Positions 8,043 through 16,770 of a stretch of DNA of 64,000 nt are shown here, in pieces. The translations under genes and the position numbers were made by a program. The stretch is from Myxococcus virescens (GTDB lineage Bacteria; Myxococcota; Myxococcia; Myxococcales; Myxococcaceae), in assembly GCF_900101905.1 (NCBI RefSeq), contig NZ_FNAJ01000006.1, forward strand, positions 186,001 through 250,000. Direction: 5' to 3'. The number at the start of each line of letters is the position of its first letter. Within the stretch, counting starts at the first letter, position 1. Under the pieces are notes generated by a model, which was not told the DNA's origin, ran no database searches, and was given only the letters and a program-made list of their open reading frames with translations.

Positions 8043-9671
8043 TCAGGGCCAAGCCCTCCGTCGCCGCAGCAGCGCGACCAAGAGCAACCCCACTGCCGAC
8101 ACCAGCGCCAATGGGCTCAGCCAGTCACCCCATGCCAGCGCGAGCGTCATCAGCGCGGCCGTCTCCGGCACGCGCATGGTGAGGCCGGCGCGCTGGTTGT
8201 CGTCCACCTCGGCCACCACCGCGCCCGTGATGTCGATGAGCGCGGTCACACCCGAATTCGTCACCCTCACCTGTGGCCGCCGCGTCTCGATGCTGCGGAA
8301 GGCCGCGTGCATCAGGTGCAGCCGGGGTGCGGGCGTGCCGGTGAACCACGAGTCATTGGACAGCGTGAGCAGCAGCTCCGCGCCCTGCCGCACGCCCTGC
8401 GCGACATACTCGGGGAAGATGGTCTCGTAGCAGATGAGCGGCGCCACCCGGAGCTTGCGTCCGTCGCGCAGCGTGAAGCTCACCGCCCGAGGCCCGGGCC
8501 CTCGCTTCCAGCGTCCCGTCCACGGCAGCCACTCGCGAAGCGTGGGGGTGTCGATGGCGTCCGGCACCCACTCCGTCAGCGGGAAGAGCATCGTCTTGCG
8601 GTACGCTGCGCGCTCGAACGAGCCTCCAGGTGACGACGGCCCCAGGAACATGGCCGCGTTGAACTCGCGCTCGCCCTCCAGCTCGTAGGCGCCGAAGACG
8701 AGCGGCACGCCGCGCTCGGAGACGTAGCCGGCGATCTCCGCGTCCAGCTTCGCGCCCGTCTCGCTGCGAGGCGTCCCAAAGGGCGTGGGGTACACCGTCT
8801 CCGGCCACACCAGCAGGTCCAGCGGTCCTTCTCGTAGCAGCGCGTCCGACATCGCGTAGTGCGTGTCGAGCACCATCCGCACGACCTGGTAGGCCCCCAT
8901 CTCCGCCTTCAGCTTCTCATAGCGGGTGATGTTCGCCTGCACCGCGCCCACCACCAGCCCGCCCTCACGCCGGGTTGCCTCGCGCACCTGCGCATGCCGG
9001 AAGGCGCCGTACCCCGACAGCACGAACACCAACGTCGTCAGCCCTGCCACGGGCTTCCAGGCGGCCCGCGCCCCATGGCCCCTCCAGGCACGAAACGCCG
9101 CGAGCACGCACTCATTGCCCAGCAGCAGCATCAGCGTGAGCCCAGGCGCCCCCGCGACGTCCGCGCCCTGGCGCATCCACTCCGATGCATAGAGCCCATG
9201 TCCCAGCGTGTCCGCGAAGAGCTTCGGCGTGACTCCCTCCACGCCAACATAGGCGAGCGTCCCCACCAGGGGCGGCAGCCAGCCCTGTCCCTCCCGCGCC
9301 AGACGCCGCGCCGCGTACCGGGTCAGCGCGGCGGCGACGAACTGGAGCTGGAGCAGCGGCGCCACCAGCAGGAACAGCGCCCAACCGACCACCGTGGGCG
9401 CCCGCGAGTACGCCTGGAGCGCGCCCGGGAACCAGTGAAAGACGGCGGCGGTGAACGTCACGCTGAGCAGCACACCCAGGCCCAGCGCCTCGCGCGCCGA
9501 GCGGGCCCGGTCCAGCGCCGCGAGCCAGGGCACCATCGCCACCCAGCCGAGCGCCAGCCAGCGCGCCTCCAGCCGCCCGAACAGCGCGAACAGGACCGTG
9601 GTCCCCAGGACACCGAGCAGCGCCGCCCCGAGGTGCCGCCCGCGTCCCACCCCCACCTGGACGCCGGTCAC
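8043..9671 (-). CDS. lnt: Apolipoprotein N-acyltransferase
   Basis: 542 residues. It transfers the third acyl chain to the N-terminal cysteine of lipoproteins in the inner membrane. The first ~220 residues hold several membrane helices; the rest is a nitrilase-like (C-N hydrolase) domain with the catalytic triad in place: Glu291 (VWPETVYP), Lys359 (YRKTMLFP) and Cys414 (LICYETIFP). A last hydrophobic segment near the C-terminus (LALVSAVGLLLVALL) completes the usual Lnt layout. Its start overlaps the stop of the upstream membrane-protein gene by four bases (ATGA), so the two form an operon. Several predicted lipoproteins in this window would be substrates. Confidence 0.92.
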   Translation of the reverse strand: MTGVQVGVGRGRHLGAALLGVLGTTVLFALFGRLEARWLALGWVAMVPWLAALDRARSAREALGLGVLLSVTFTAAVFHWFPGALQAYSRAPTVVGWALFLLVAPLLQLQFVAAALTRYAARRLAREGQGWLPPLVGTLAYVGVEGVTPKLFADTLGHGLYASEWMRQGADVAGAPGLTLMLLLGNECVLAAFRAWRGHGARAAWKPVAGLTTLVFVLSGYGAFRHAQVREATRREGGLVVGAVQANITRYEKLKAEMGAYQVVRMVLDTHYAMSDALLREGPLDLLVWPETVYPTPFGTPRSETGAKLDAEIAGYVSERGVPLVFGAYELEGEREFNAAMFLGPSSPGGSFERAAYRKTMLFPLTEWVPDAIDTPTLREWLPWTGRWKRGPGPRAVSFTLRDGRKLRVAPLICYETIFPEYVAQGVRQGAELLLTLSNDSWFTGTPAPRLHLMHAAFRSIETRRPQVRVTNSGVTALIDITGAVVAEVDDNQRAGLTMRVPETAALMTLALAWGDWLSPLALVSAVGLLLVALLRRRRAWP

Positions 9672-10321
9672 GGCGAGGGCGCCCCACTCTCCGCGCCCTC
9701 AGGCAGCTCCAACCGTCGGATAGGCATTCCCGGAGGGGCCAGCTCCTCGGGCACCAGCCCGTCTGCGGGCTTGGGCACGGGCCGCCCGTTCGCATCCACG
9801 GGCTGATGGTCGGGATGGAACATCAGCACGGCCGCCACGATTTCACCCGAGTCCTTGTACTGGAAATGACGCACGTATCCGGGCGGCAGCTCGAAGTCGT
9901 CGGGGACGACGAGGCCTTTCTTGATGGGCTTCGTCCCGGGCCGGTAGAGCTGCATGCCCGTCAGTTCGGACTCCATGGCCGGCTCCTGGACGTCGGTATC
10001 GGTGGCCAGTTCGGGAACAGGCTCGGGAGCGGGCTGCGGCGCCGAAGCCGCGATGGGAGGCGGTCGTGTCCGCGGCGCGCGGGCACGCGCCTCGGGCGTG
10101 GGAGGCGGGATGGGCAGCGGCACCTCCGCGAGCGGCGGCGGCGCTTCCACCTCGATGTCGGTCGAGCCCCACCAGACACTCAAGCCAATGCACGCGAGCG
10201 TGAAGACACACGCGCCGCCCACGAGCCACACACCCAGACCCTTCCCCGTTCGAGCGGGCGTGATGTGCGTGACGCCGTCGCTGTCAACGCGACGCTTTGG
10301 TGCAGGGGACTGCGGCCTCAT
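9668..10321 (-). CDS. Single-pass proline-rich membrane protein
   Basis: 217 residues: a short basic N-terminal part, one transmembrane helix (about residues 29-49, WLVGGACVFTLACIGLSVWW), then a proline/alanine-rich linker (APPPLAEVPLPIPPPTPEARARAPRTRP). A more ordered C-terminal part follows (GMQLYRPGTKPIKKGLVVPDDFELPPGYVRHF...). The topology suggests a periplasmic domain on a flexible tether. No family is recognised. The coupling to lnt (4-base overlap) makes a role at the envelope likely. Confidence 0.75.
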   Translation of the reverse strand: MRPQSPAPKRRVDSDGVTHITPARTGKGLGVWLVGGACVFTLACIGLSVWWGSTDIEVEAPPPLAEVPLPIPPPTPEARARAPRTRPPPIAASAPQPAPEPVPELATDTDVQEPAMESELTGMQLYRPGTKPIKKGLVVPDDFELPPGYVRHFQYKDSGEIVAAVLMFHPDHQPVDANGRPVPKPADGLVPEELAPPGMPIRRLELPEGAESGAPSP

Positions 10322-10401
10322 GTTCGCGCGAAGACCTCCGGGCTGCGTATGCTACGGAGCCACTCCCTCCGAGGCAATCACAGCGCATTCCGCTCACCCT
10401 C

Positions 10402-11319
10402 ATGAGCTCTTCGTCCATTCTCGTCACCGATGCCCCCGGCGGCACGCCCCCCGCCCCCACGCCCGAGCCCGCTCGCTTCGCGGTGCACGCCTGGACACCC
10501 GGGCTGCGAGGGCTCGCGGTGGTGACGCAGCTCGCCGCGCTGGGCGCCCTGCTCCACTTCACCGCGCAGCTCTGGATGGAAATGTCCGAAGGGACCCAGC
10601 GGATGCAGCCCGTGCCCATCGCCATCGGGCTGGTGCTGCGAGTCGTGCTACCGCTCGTGTTCGTCTCCGCGCTGCGCCGCAGCCGCCGGGCCATCGTCGC
10701 CGTGGACACCCACCAGTGGACCCTGACGCTGCGCGGCGGCGCCCGGATGGAGATTCCCTTTGAAGCCGTGACCGCGGTGCGCCCCTGGCGGCTGCCACTC
10801 CCGGGCCCCGGCCTGGCGCTGCAGATGCGGTCAGGCCGCGCTTTCAGCCATGCGCTGGAGGTGGAGGACGCACTGCCCCTGCTGAACGCGCTGGGCCAGC
10901 ACGGAGCACCAGGCGCCGCGCAATCCCACACACTGGTTCGTTACGCCCATGCGCGCCATGCCCTGTGGCGCCGGCGCTGGTACCACCTGCTGGTGAAGTT
11001 CGTGCTCTTCCCGCTGGTGCCCACGGCCATCCTCTTCTACTCGTACCAGGTCATCTCGTTTGGAGGCGCGCTGGGTGAGTACAGGATGTACGGATGGGAC
11101 GCGTACCTGCGTTCGTTCGGCCGGTACTACGTGCCCATCTCGTTGTGCCTGTTGCTCTTCGCCTGCTTCTGGCGTGTCGTCGCGGAGGGCGCGGCGCTCC
11201 TCGCTGCGTGGCTTCTGCCAGCCTGGGCGCGTGGCGTGCGGCGCACGGCGGAGTGGTTCTGCAGGCTCGTCTACTACGTCGGCACGCTTGGGTTGATCGG
11301 CGCGCGCTTCATGATGTGA
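10402..11319 (+). CDS. Polytopic membrane protein, function unknown
   Basis: 305 residues from the ATG at 10402 (MSSSSILVTDAPGG). The open frame back to 10297 runs into the divergent upstream gene and looks spurious. At least five hydrophobic segments are visible: LAVVTQLAALGALLHF, IAIGLVLRVVLPLVFVSAL, LVKFVLFPLVPTAILFYSY, PISLCLLLFACFWRVV and the C-terminal LVYYVGTLGLIGARF. Between the second and third lies a soluble domain (VDTHQWTLTLRGGARMEIPFEAVTAVRPW) that reads like a PH-type beta domain. It is divergent from the minus-strand lnt operon. I do not recognise the family. Confidence 0.75.
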   Translation: MSSSSILVTDAPGGTPPAPTPEPARFAVHAWTPGLRGLAVVTQLAALGALLHFTAQLWMEMSEGTQRMQPVPIAIGLVLRVVLPLVFVSALRRSRRAIVAVDTHQWTLTLRGGARMEIPFEAVTAVRPWRLPLPGPGLALQMRSGRAFSHALEVEDALPLLNALGQHGAPGAAQSHTLVRYAHARHALWRRRWYHLLVKFVLFPLVPTAILFYSYQVISFGGALGEYRMYGWDAYLRSFGRYYVPISLCLLLFACFWRVVAEGAALLAAWLLPAWARGVRRTAEWFCRLVYYVGTLGLIGARFMM

Positions 11320-11422
11320 CGTGCGCGCCAGGCGCTGGAAACGACAAGGCCCCCGGTTCCCGAAGGCAACCAGAGGCCCAGGCACCGCGCCCACACCCGA
11401 GGCGTGAGCGCGGTCGCAGCGA

Positions 11423-12475
11423 CTACGGCCTGGCGGGGTTGAACTTCGCGCTCTCCCAGCCCATGCGGTCGTGGCCAGTCTTGTTCCAGGTCGAGGTGTC
11501 GGTGGGCAGCGCGCCGGTGCCGCCCGAGCTGGAAATGGTGCCACCGGTGTAGGTCGGGTGGGTGTCGTCAGACTGGAGGTAGTCGTAGCTGGTGCTCGCG
11601 TTGACGAAGTGCGTGTTGGAGTCGCGCAGCGTGGAGCGCAGCGTGACGGAGATGCGCTGGACGTACGCCGCCTCGGACTCGCCCTCGATGTAGCGGATGG
11701 CCTCGGAGTCCACCTTGCCATCACCGTTGGAGTCGTAATCCGCGGCCATGTACTCCGCGAACGAGTCCGCGCACTTGAAGCCGTGGCGAGCCGCCAGGCT
11801 GCACGCACGCCAGTTGCTCCTCGCCAGCAGCGGCAGGAACTTCTCCCGCTTGTTCACCACCTGGCCCGTGGCGGAGTCCCGGCACTGGGTGTTCACGTTG
11901 TCCGCGTTGAAGCCCGGGTAGTAGATGTTGGAGATGATCTTGGTCGCGGCGGCGGGCGCGTACTGGTTGATGGTCTGCATCGCCCGCTCCATGTACGTGG
12001 TGCAGGTCGCCAGCGCGGCCTCCAGGCCGGAGTAGTTACAGGTGCCCGTCTGCCCAGAGAAGGCGCTGCGCGCCTGGAGGTAGTCGTTGCCACACATCTC
12101 GAACATGACGACGCGGGTGTTGGCCGCCTGCATGTACGAGCGCTCAGAGACAATCTTGTTGTTGTAGATGTCGTCCGCCTTCGCGCCGGACTTGGTGCGG
12201 CGGATGACCTCCACGTCCGCGTTCCACTTCCGCGCCAGGTCCTCGCCCTGCACCACCGGCGCCGCGCGGCGGGCCACGTTCCAGAAGAAGACGGAACCGT
12301 TGTAGCCGGCGTAGATGGAGTCGCCGTAGGCCACCACGCGGTACTTCGTCGACGTCGACGGCTGGTCGATGGTCCACGACGTGTTCTGGTTGAGGGTGCT
12401 CGCCATCGCGCTACCACCGACCGTGAAGGCCGCGCACATGGCGACGACGGACATCCCGCTGTGACGGAAAGACAT
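11423..12475 (-). CDS. Secreted SGNH-family hydrolase
   Basis: 350 residues with an N-terminal signal peptide (residues 1-25, ending SAMA-S). SGNH/GDSL blocks are present: YGDSIYAG with nucleophile Ser53, GND with Asn130, and DDTHP with Asp303/304 and His306. These support an esterase or lipase acting outside the cytoplasm on an unknown ester. Residues 246-258 (DYDSNGDGKVDSE) read as a calcium-binding loop of the EF-hand/dockerin kind, inserted between blocks III and V. Cysteines in the mature part may form disulfides. The ATG is preceded by GGAGCGGGG. It diverges from the CLC transporter gene. Confidence 0.82.
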   Translation of the reverse strand: MSFRHSGMSVVAMCAAFTVGGSAMASTLNQNTSWTIDQPSTSTKYRVVAYGDSIYAGYNGSVFFWNVARRAAPVVQGEDLARKWNADVEVIRRTKSGAKADDIYNNKIVSERSYMQAANTRVVMFEMCGNDYLQARSAFSGQTGTCNYSGLEAALATCTTYMERAMQTINQYAPAAATKIISNIYYPGFNADNVNTQCRDSATGQVVNKREKFLPLLARSNWRACSLAARHGFKCADSFAEYMAADYDSNGDGKVDSEAIRYIEGESEAAYVQRISVTLRSTLRDSNTHFVNASTSYDYLQSDDTHPTYTGGTISSSGGTGALPTDTSTWNKTGHDRMGWESAKFNPARP

Positions 12476-12696
12476 GCCCCGCTCCTTTGGATTCCCACTG
12501 GGGGGTTGTTGGGGGAGCGCGGAGGCTACATGGCGTCGATTCGCAAATCACCCTGAAACAAGAATAACGCACCAAGTCAGAATAGCTGGTGTTGTTATGA
12601 CCTCACCCGTGTTTGACGCGATGTCGTAAGAATGACGCGACGCAAACCTTTGACGCGGTGTTTCATCATGTTTCACCCAGGTCCGGAGTGTCTCAC

Positions 12697-13998
12697 GTGA
12701 ATCTTTCCCGTGGCACGAGAGCGCTGATGCAGTGGCTGCTCCTGGGTGGGCTGGTGGGCGTCGTCTGCGGCGTGGCGTCCGCGGTCTTCTTGTACCTGTT
12801 GGACGAAGCGACGCACTTCCGGGAAGGACGCCCGTGGCTGGTGTACGCGCTGCCGGTGGCGGGGCTGGTGCTGGGGGCGGTGTACGGGAAGTGGGGTGGG
12901 CCCATTCGCGGGGGCAACAACCTGGTGCTGGACACGGTGCACGCGAGTGACGCGCAGGTGCCGGTGCGCATGGCGCCCATGGTGCTGGTGGGGACGGTGC
13001 TGACGCACCTGTTCGGCGGCAGCGCGGGCCGCGAGGGCACAGCGGTGCAGATGGGCGGCAGTCTGGCGGACCTGGTGGCGCGGCGCTTCCGGGTGGGCCC
13101 GGACACGCGCCGCGAGTTGCTGGCCGCGGGCATCGCGGGTGGGTTCGGTTCGGTGTTCGGCACGCCGGTGGCGGGGGCGGTGTTCGGGCTGGAGGTCGTG
13201 GTGGTGGGGCGCATGGGCTACGAGGCCCTGCTGCCCGCGCTGGTGGCATCCGTGGTGGGAGACCTGGTGACGCGGGGGCTGGGCATCCACCACACGCCGT
13301 ATCCGGCGCCGGGGGCGCTGCCGCTGACGGTGGTGGTGTTGGCGAAGTGGCTGGTGTTCGCGGTGGCGGTGGCCGTGGTGGCGACGATGTTCGTGGAGTT
13401 GATGCACCGGCTGAAGAAGCTGCTGGAGCAGCGCGTGCAGGTGTTGCCGCTGCGAATGGCGCTGGGCGGTCTGGCGGTGCTGCTGCTGTGGCTGCTGGCC
13501 GGTACGGATGACTACCTGGGCCTGGGGGTACCGGGCATCCAGCGGGCCTTCGAGGACCCAGCGCTGCCCGTGTCGGCATTCGCGTGGAAGCTTGCCTTCA
13601 CGGTGGTGACACTGGCCGCGGGATTCCTCGGCGGCGAGGTGACGCCGCTGTTCTTCATCGGCGCGTCGCTGGGCAACGTCCTGGCGCGGCTGTTGGGTCT
13701 GCCGTTGGATTTGGGCGCGGCGGTGGGCATGGCGGCCCTGTTCGCGGCCGCGGCGAACACGCCGCTGGCGCTGTCCATCATGGCTGTGGAGCTGTTGGGG
13801 GCGAATGTGTTGCCCCACGTGGCGATTGTGGCCACGGTGGCGTACCTGCTCACGGGGCACCGGGGCATCTATCCGTCACAGCGGATTGCGCGGATGAAAC
13901 ACGGAGGGCCGCTGCTGGAGAAAATCGTGGCCCTGCGGGAGCTGACCCGCGAGGACCGCGCCCCGCCCTCAGGGCCTGAGGGACGGGGCGGAGGCTGA
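12697..13998 (+). CDS. CLC-family anion transporter, possibly CLC-F (fluoride/proton) type
   Basis: 433 residues from the GTG at 12697, chosen because GGAG sits 8 bases upstream; the frame is open from a TTG at 12613. Multiple membrane helices and CLC signatures are present: GSAGREGT (108-115) with gating Glu113, and GGFGSVFGTPVAGAVFGLEV starting near 149. The first anion-site motif, GSGIP in chloride transporters, reads GGNNL (72-76), and GREGP reads GREGT. From memory of the family, loss of the pore serine together with GREGT is typical of the CLC-F fluoride/proton antiporter branch; that subtype is inference. I saw no fluoride (crcB) riboswitch in the 220 bases upstream. Confidence 0.85.
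   Translation: MNLSRGTRALMQWLLLGGLVGVVCGVASAVFLYLLDEATHFREGRPWLVYALPVAGLVLGAVYGKWGGPIRGGNNLVLDTVHASDAQVPVRMAPMVLVGTVLTHLFGGSAGREGTAVQMGGSLADLVARRFRVGPDTRRELLAAGIAGGFGSVFGTPVAGAVFGLEVVVVGRMGYEALLPALVASVVGDLVTRGLGIHHTPYPAPGALPLTVVVLAKWLVFAVAVAVVATMFVELMHRLKKLLEQRVQVLPLRMALGGLAVLLLWLLAGTDDYLGLGVPGIQRAFEDPALPVSAFAWKLAFTVVTLAAGFLGGEVTPLFFIGASLGNVLARLLGLPLDLGAAVGMAALFAAAANTPLALSIMAVELLGANVLPHVAIVATVAYLLTGHRGIYPSQRIARMKHGGPLLEKIVALRELTREDRAPPSGPEGRGGG
13959..13990. terminator. GC-rich hairpin between convergent genes
   Basis: A 13-14-base stem with one bulge: 13959-13971 pairs with 13977-13990 around a GGGCC loop. It lies in the last codons of the CLC gene and just before the stop of the opposing lipoprotein gene. 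No U-tract follows on either strand, so it may be a bidirectional hairpin terminator of the kind common in GC-rich genomes. That role is inferred from position. Confidence 0.45.
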
Positions 13999-14001
13999 GG
14001 G

Positions 14002-15852
14002 CTACGGCTCCGGGAAGTGGTAGACGTGTCCGTCGTCGCCGACGATCCAGAAGTTGCTTGAGGAAGTCATGGCGATGTCGCGGAGCGGCGCGTTTGGTGC
14101 GCTTGGGGTGAAGGCTGGGGCCTTGGCCCATCCGTATGGGGTCAGCCGCTGTAGTCGTCCCCTGTTGCCGTCATTGCCCATGACATAGGCCGTTTCGGTT
14201 CCCGGCGGCACGGCAACACTGACGTAATTGACCGCGGGCCCCGAGGGAGGAAGCACCCGCTCCCAGTCCCTCGACTGACCGCTGCCTTTCACCACCAAGC
14301 CGCCGTCACCCACCGCGTAGATGAGCGTCGCGTCCGCAGCCCATACCGCTCGCAAGCCGCCGTTGTATCCCGCGGTCCCCTGGAGGTTCTGCACTGAAGG
14401 AGTGCCCCAGATGATGCTGCGGGTATAGAGACCCACCATCGGCGTCAGCGGTGACGACTCCCCTGTCGAGCCCACTGCATACAGCGCATCCTGACCGAAT
14501 GCATGGAGCCCCCAGTACCGGCCGGGCGAGTCGTGGCGAGTAGTTTGGGCCGTCCACTCATACAAGTGGCCCAAGCTGGTGACGACAAATACCTGAGCTG
14601 GACTTCCGATTCCGACAACGCTTGAGAAGTAGTCACTGGTGCCAGGGAGACTCACTTGATTGGTGAAGCAGGAGCCCCCGTTGTGCTCGCCCATCCAACC
14701 GTCTTCACCGACCACAATCACATAGCTGTTATTGGGATTGACCCACGCCGCGTGCCAGTCCAGCGTGTTTCCGGCCGGCCCACACCGAGTCGTCGTATCC
14801 CCGCTGTGACTCACGAACGCTGAAGTCGCGTCCATCTTCACCGCCAGCCTGCCACCCAATCCCGCCACCCACACCGGGTAACCACTCGGGTGCACGGCCA
14901 CCGTCCTCCAATTGCCCCCTGCAAGCACGGGGTCCACCACCCTCTTCAGCGAGCCGCAGGACATCTCCTCATCCACCTGCCCGTCGCAGTCGTTGTCCAG
15001 CCCGTCGCAGACCTCCGTGCCCTGGGTGTTCGTGTCGCGGTCAGCATCATCACAGTCCAGCGTGTTCGCCGCCATCATCGAAGGCAGCGGCGCGCCAGGA
15101 CACAGCTCGCCCACCGGCGCGCTGTCCTTCTCGCCCTCTCCGTCGCTGTCCGCGTCCGCGTAGAGCGGCGTCGGAGGCGTGCCGACGCAGACAGTCCCCG
15201 TCTGCGCGTCGTTGCAGGCATACGTCCCGTTGCAGAACTCCGTGCACGCCGTCCCCAACGCCCCCGGCCCCTCCGTGAACAGCTCGTCGGCGCGCCCGTC
15301 GCAGTTGTCATCCACGCCGTTGCACGCCTCCACAGCGTTTGGATGGATGTCGGCCCGCGCGTCGTTACAATCCCCCGTCACCTCGACATGAAGTTCACTC
15401 GGCGGGTCACAGGCCTCCGTGCCGGGCCCATTGAGTCCAAAGCCATCGCGGTCCTTGTCCAGGTACCAGACCTTGTTGACGACCCCCGTTTCAATCTGGC
15501 CGTCGCAGTTGTCATCCAGGCCGTTACAAAGTTCCGGCGCGCCAGGATAAGCCTCCGCGCGCGCGTCATCGCAGTCTCCCAGGGTTGTGGAATAGCCAGC
15601 CGGAACGGCGCCACAGAACACGCGCGAAGGCGCATCCACCGCTGCGAAGCCGTCCCCATCCGCATCCGCATATGCCACCGTCGGCGTGGTTGAGCCACAG
15701 GGACTCTCCTGACAGGCACCAAAAACACATACCTGTCCCGCTCCACAGGCATGCTGCGCATCACATGCCAGGGGACGTTCCCCTTGGAGTTCCTCCAGAC
15801 TCGGGACGGAGCACGCGGTGAACAGCAGCAAGGCCATGCTCCAGCGCATCAT
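14002..15852 (-). CDS. MopE-repeat lipoprotein, copy A
   Basis: 616 residues. The signal peptide ends in a lipobox (LLLFTACS, Cys14), so it should be a lipoprotein. Residues ~20-290 carry repeats of the form CDD-(A/N)R...P.A.E.CNG.DDNCDG and DxDxDGxG. These Cys/Asp-rich units are the putative metal-binding motif found in MopE-type and other myxobacterial surface proteins. The last ~320 residues are beta-rich with repeated NW/YAVG/GxGG units (TVAVHPSGYPVWVAG, YAVGSTGESSPL, IYAVGDGGLVV), consistent with a beta-propeller. It is coupled to the TPR-type gene upstream by a 4-base overlap. It is paralogous to the lipoprotein at 16771-18813, and ~500 C-terminal residues are nearly identical. Confidence 0.85.
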   Translation of the reverse strand: MMRWSMALLLFTACSVPSLEELQGERPLACDAQHACGAGQVCVFGACQESPCGSTTPTVAYADADGDGFAAVDAPSRVFCGAVPAGYSTTLGDCDDARAEAYPGAPELCNGLDDNCDGQIETGVVNKVWYLDKDRDGFGLNGPGTEACDPPSELHVEVTGDCNDARADIHPNAVEACNGVDDNCDGRADELFTEGPGALGTACTEFCNGTYACNDAQTGTVCVGTPPTPLYADADSDGEGEKDSAPVGELCPGAPLPSMMAANTLDCDDADRDTNTQGTEVCDGLDNDCDGQVDEEMSCGSLKRVVDPVLAGGNWRTVAVHPSGYPVWVAGLGGRLAVKMDATSAFVSHSGDTTTRCGPAGNTLDWHAAWVNPNNSYVIVVGEDGWMGEHNGGSCFTNQVSLPGTSDYFSSVVGIGSPAQVFVVTSLGHLYEWTAQTTRHDSPGRYWGLHAFGQDALYAVGSTGESSPLTPMVGLYTRSIIWGTPSVQNLQGTAGYNGGLRAVWAADATLIYAVGDGGLVVKGSGQSRDWERVLPPSGPAVNYVSVAVPPGTETAYVMGNDGNRGRLQRLTPYGWAKAPAFTPSAPNAPLRDIAMTSSSNFWIVGDDGHVYHFPEP

Positions 15853-16709
15853 CGTGCTCCCCCTTGCTGCGTGACAGCCTCGTCCCGCTCTCCCAACAGG
15901 AGCCAGGTCACCAGGGCGCCCGCCGCCGCAACCCCGGCCGTACCAAAGAGGACGTTGGCCGTTCTCGCGCTGCGCTGCGCACGGCCGTGACGCTCCACGA
16001 GCTGCTCGTGGAACCTTGCCTCCCGAGCGTCCGAAATATGTCCTCGAGAAGAAACGCCGAAGACGGTTCCCGTACCGGTTGCCGCAATACCAGCGCCCAG
16101 CAGCACCAGACTGGCAAGCGGCACCTGCCGCCCCCCGATGCGCCGCCAGGAAGCGCTCGGCGTAGCTGTCGTGCCTTGGACTTCCATTGGGCTCGAAGCC
16201 GTAGCCTGTTGGTCAGGTGTCAGCGCGGCAGGCAGCCCTGAAGAAGCGTCCGCAATCGACTCCGTTTCCACCTCGGACTGCTCGACGCGCGTCCCATCAC
16301 GCGTGGGCGAGTCTTTTCGCCTACGCGCCAGCTCAGCCTTCGCAAGCGCACGCTGGGCCTCGAACTCCCGTGAGACCTTGGGGGAAACGCGCAAGGGAAG
16401 GCGAGCATCTGGCTCCAGCAGGAGGGCTGAGCGGAACTCGTCACGCGCCGCCTGCCACCGCCCGAGGTCCGCGCTGATGATGCCGCGGTGCAACGCAAAC
16501 GTCACTCGATCGCGCGAGCCTCGGAGGCTCCCTCGGGCACGCTCCAGTTGCTCGAGGGCACGCTCGTATTCGAGTTCATCATAGAGGCGCACGGCCTCCG
16601 CGACGTGACGCTCAAAATCGCCATCTGCTCTGGCCGCATGCACGGGGATGACAATCCATATGCATGCGGCGAGGGACAGGCACCGCCCCCAAGTCATTGC
16701 ACCAAGCAT
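15849..16709 (-). CDS. TPR-type membrane-anchored protein
   Basis: 286 residues. The signal peptide or anchor (LSLAACIWIVIPVHAARA) is followed by helical repeats of TPR type (AEAVRLYDELEYERALEQLERARG, HRGIISADLGRWQAARDEFRSALLLEPDARLP). Then comes a long polar linker (~115-180). The C-terminus has two hydrophobic helices (LASLVLLGAGIAATGTGTVFGV and LFGTAGVAAAGALVTWLLLG). This layout recurs in myxobacterial envelope proteins of unknown role. It lies between the two MopE-repeat lipoprotein genes and is coupled to copy A, so the three probably belong together. Start at 16709, or at the second ATG (16697); neither has a strong ribosome site. Confidence 0.7.
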   Translation of the reverse strand: MLGAMTWGRCLSLAACIWIVIPVHAARADGDFERHVAEAVRLYDELEYERALEQLERARGSLRGSRDRVTFALHRGIISADLGRWQAARDEFRSALLLEPDARLPLRVSPKVSREFEAQRALAKAELARRRKDSPTRDGTRVEQSEVETESIADASSGLPAALTPDQQATASSPMEVQGTTATPSASWRRIGGRQVPLASLVLLGAGIAATGTGTVFGVSSRGHISDAREARFHEQLVERHGRAQRSARTANVLFGTAGVAAAGALVTWLLLGERDEAVTQQGGAR

Positions 16710-16770
16710 GCCTGGACATTAGGCTAGACAGACTGCTTGGGCAAAACCCTGCCAACTCCAACCCATCAAC

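Noticed and set aside
11471-12556. A 361-codon plus-strand frame opposite the SGNH hydrolase
   Set aside because: The minus strand has signal peptide, GDS, GND and DTHP blocks; the plus-strand product is a valine/arginine-rich shadow.
12476-12696. Possible fluoride (crcB) riboswitch before the CLC gene
   Set aside because: I looked for the conserved GG-GATGG, CCTCC and CTGATG-type segments and did not find them in order.
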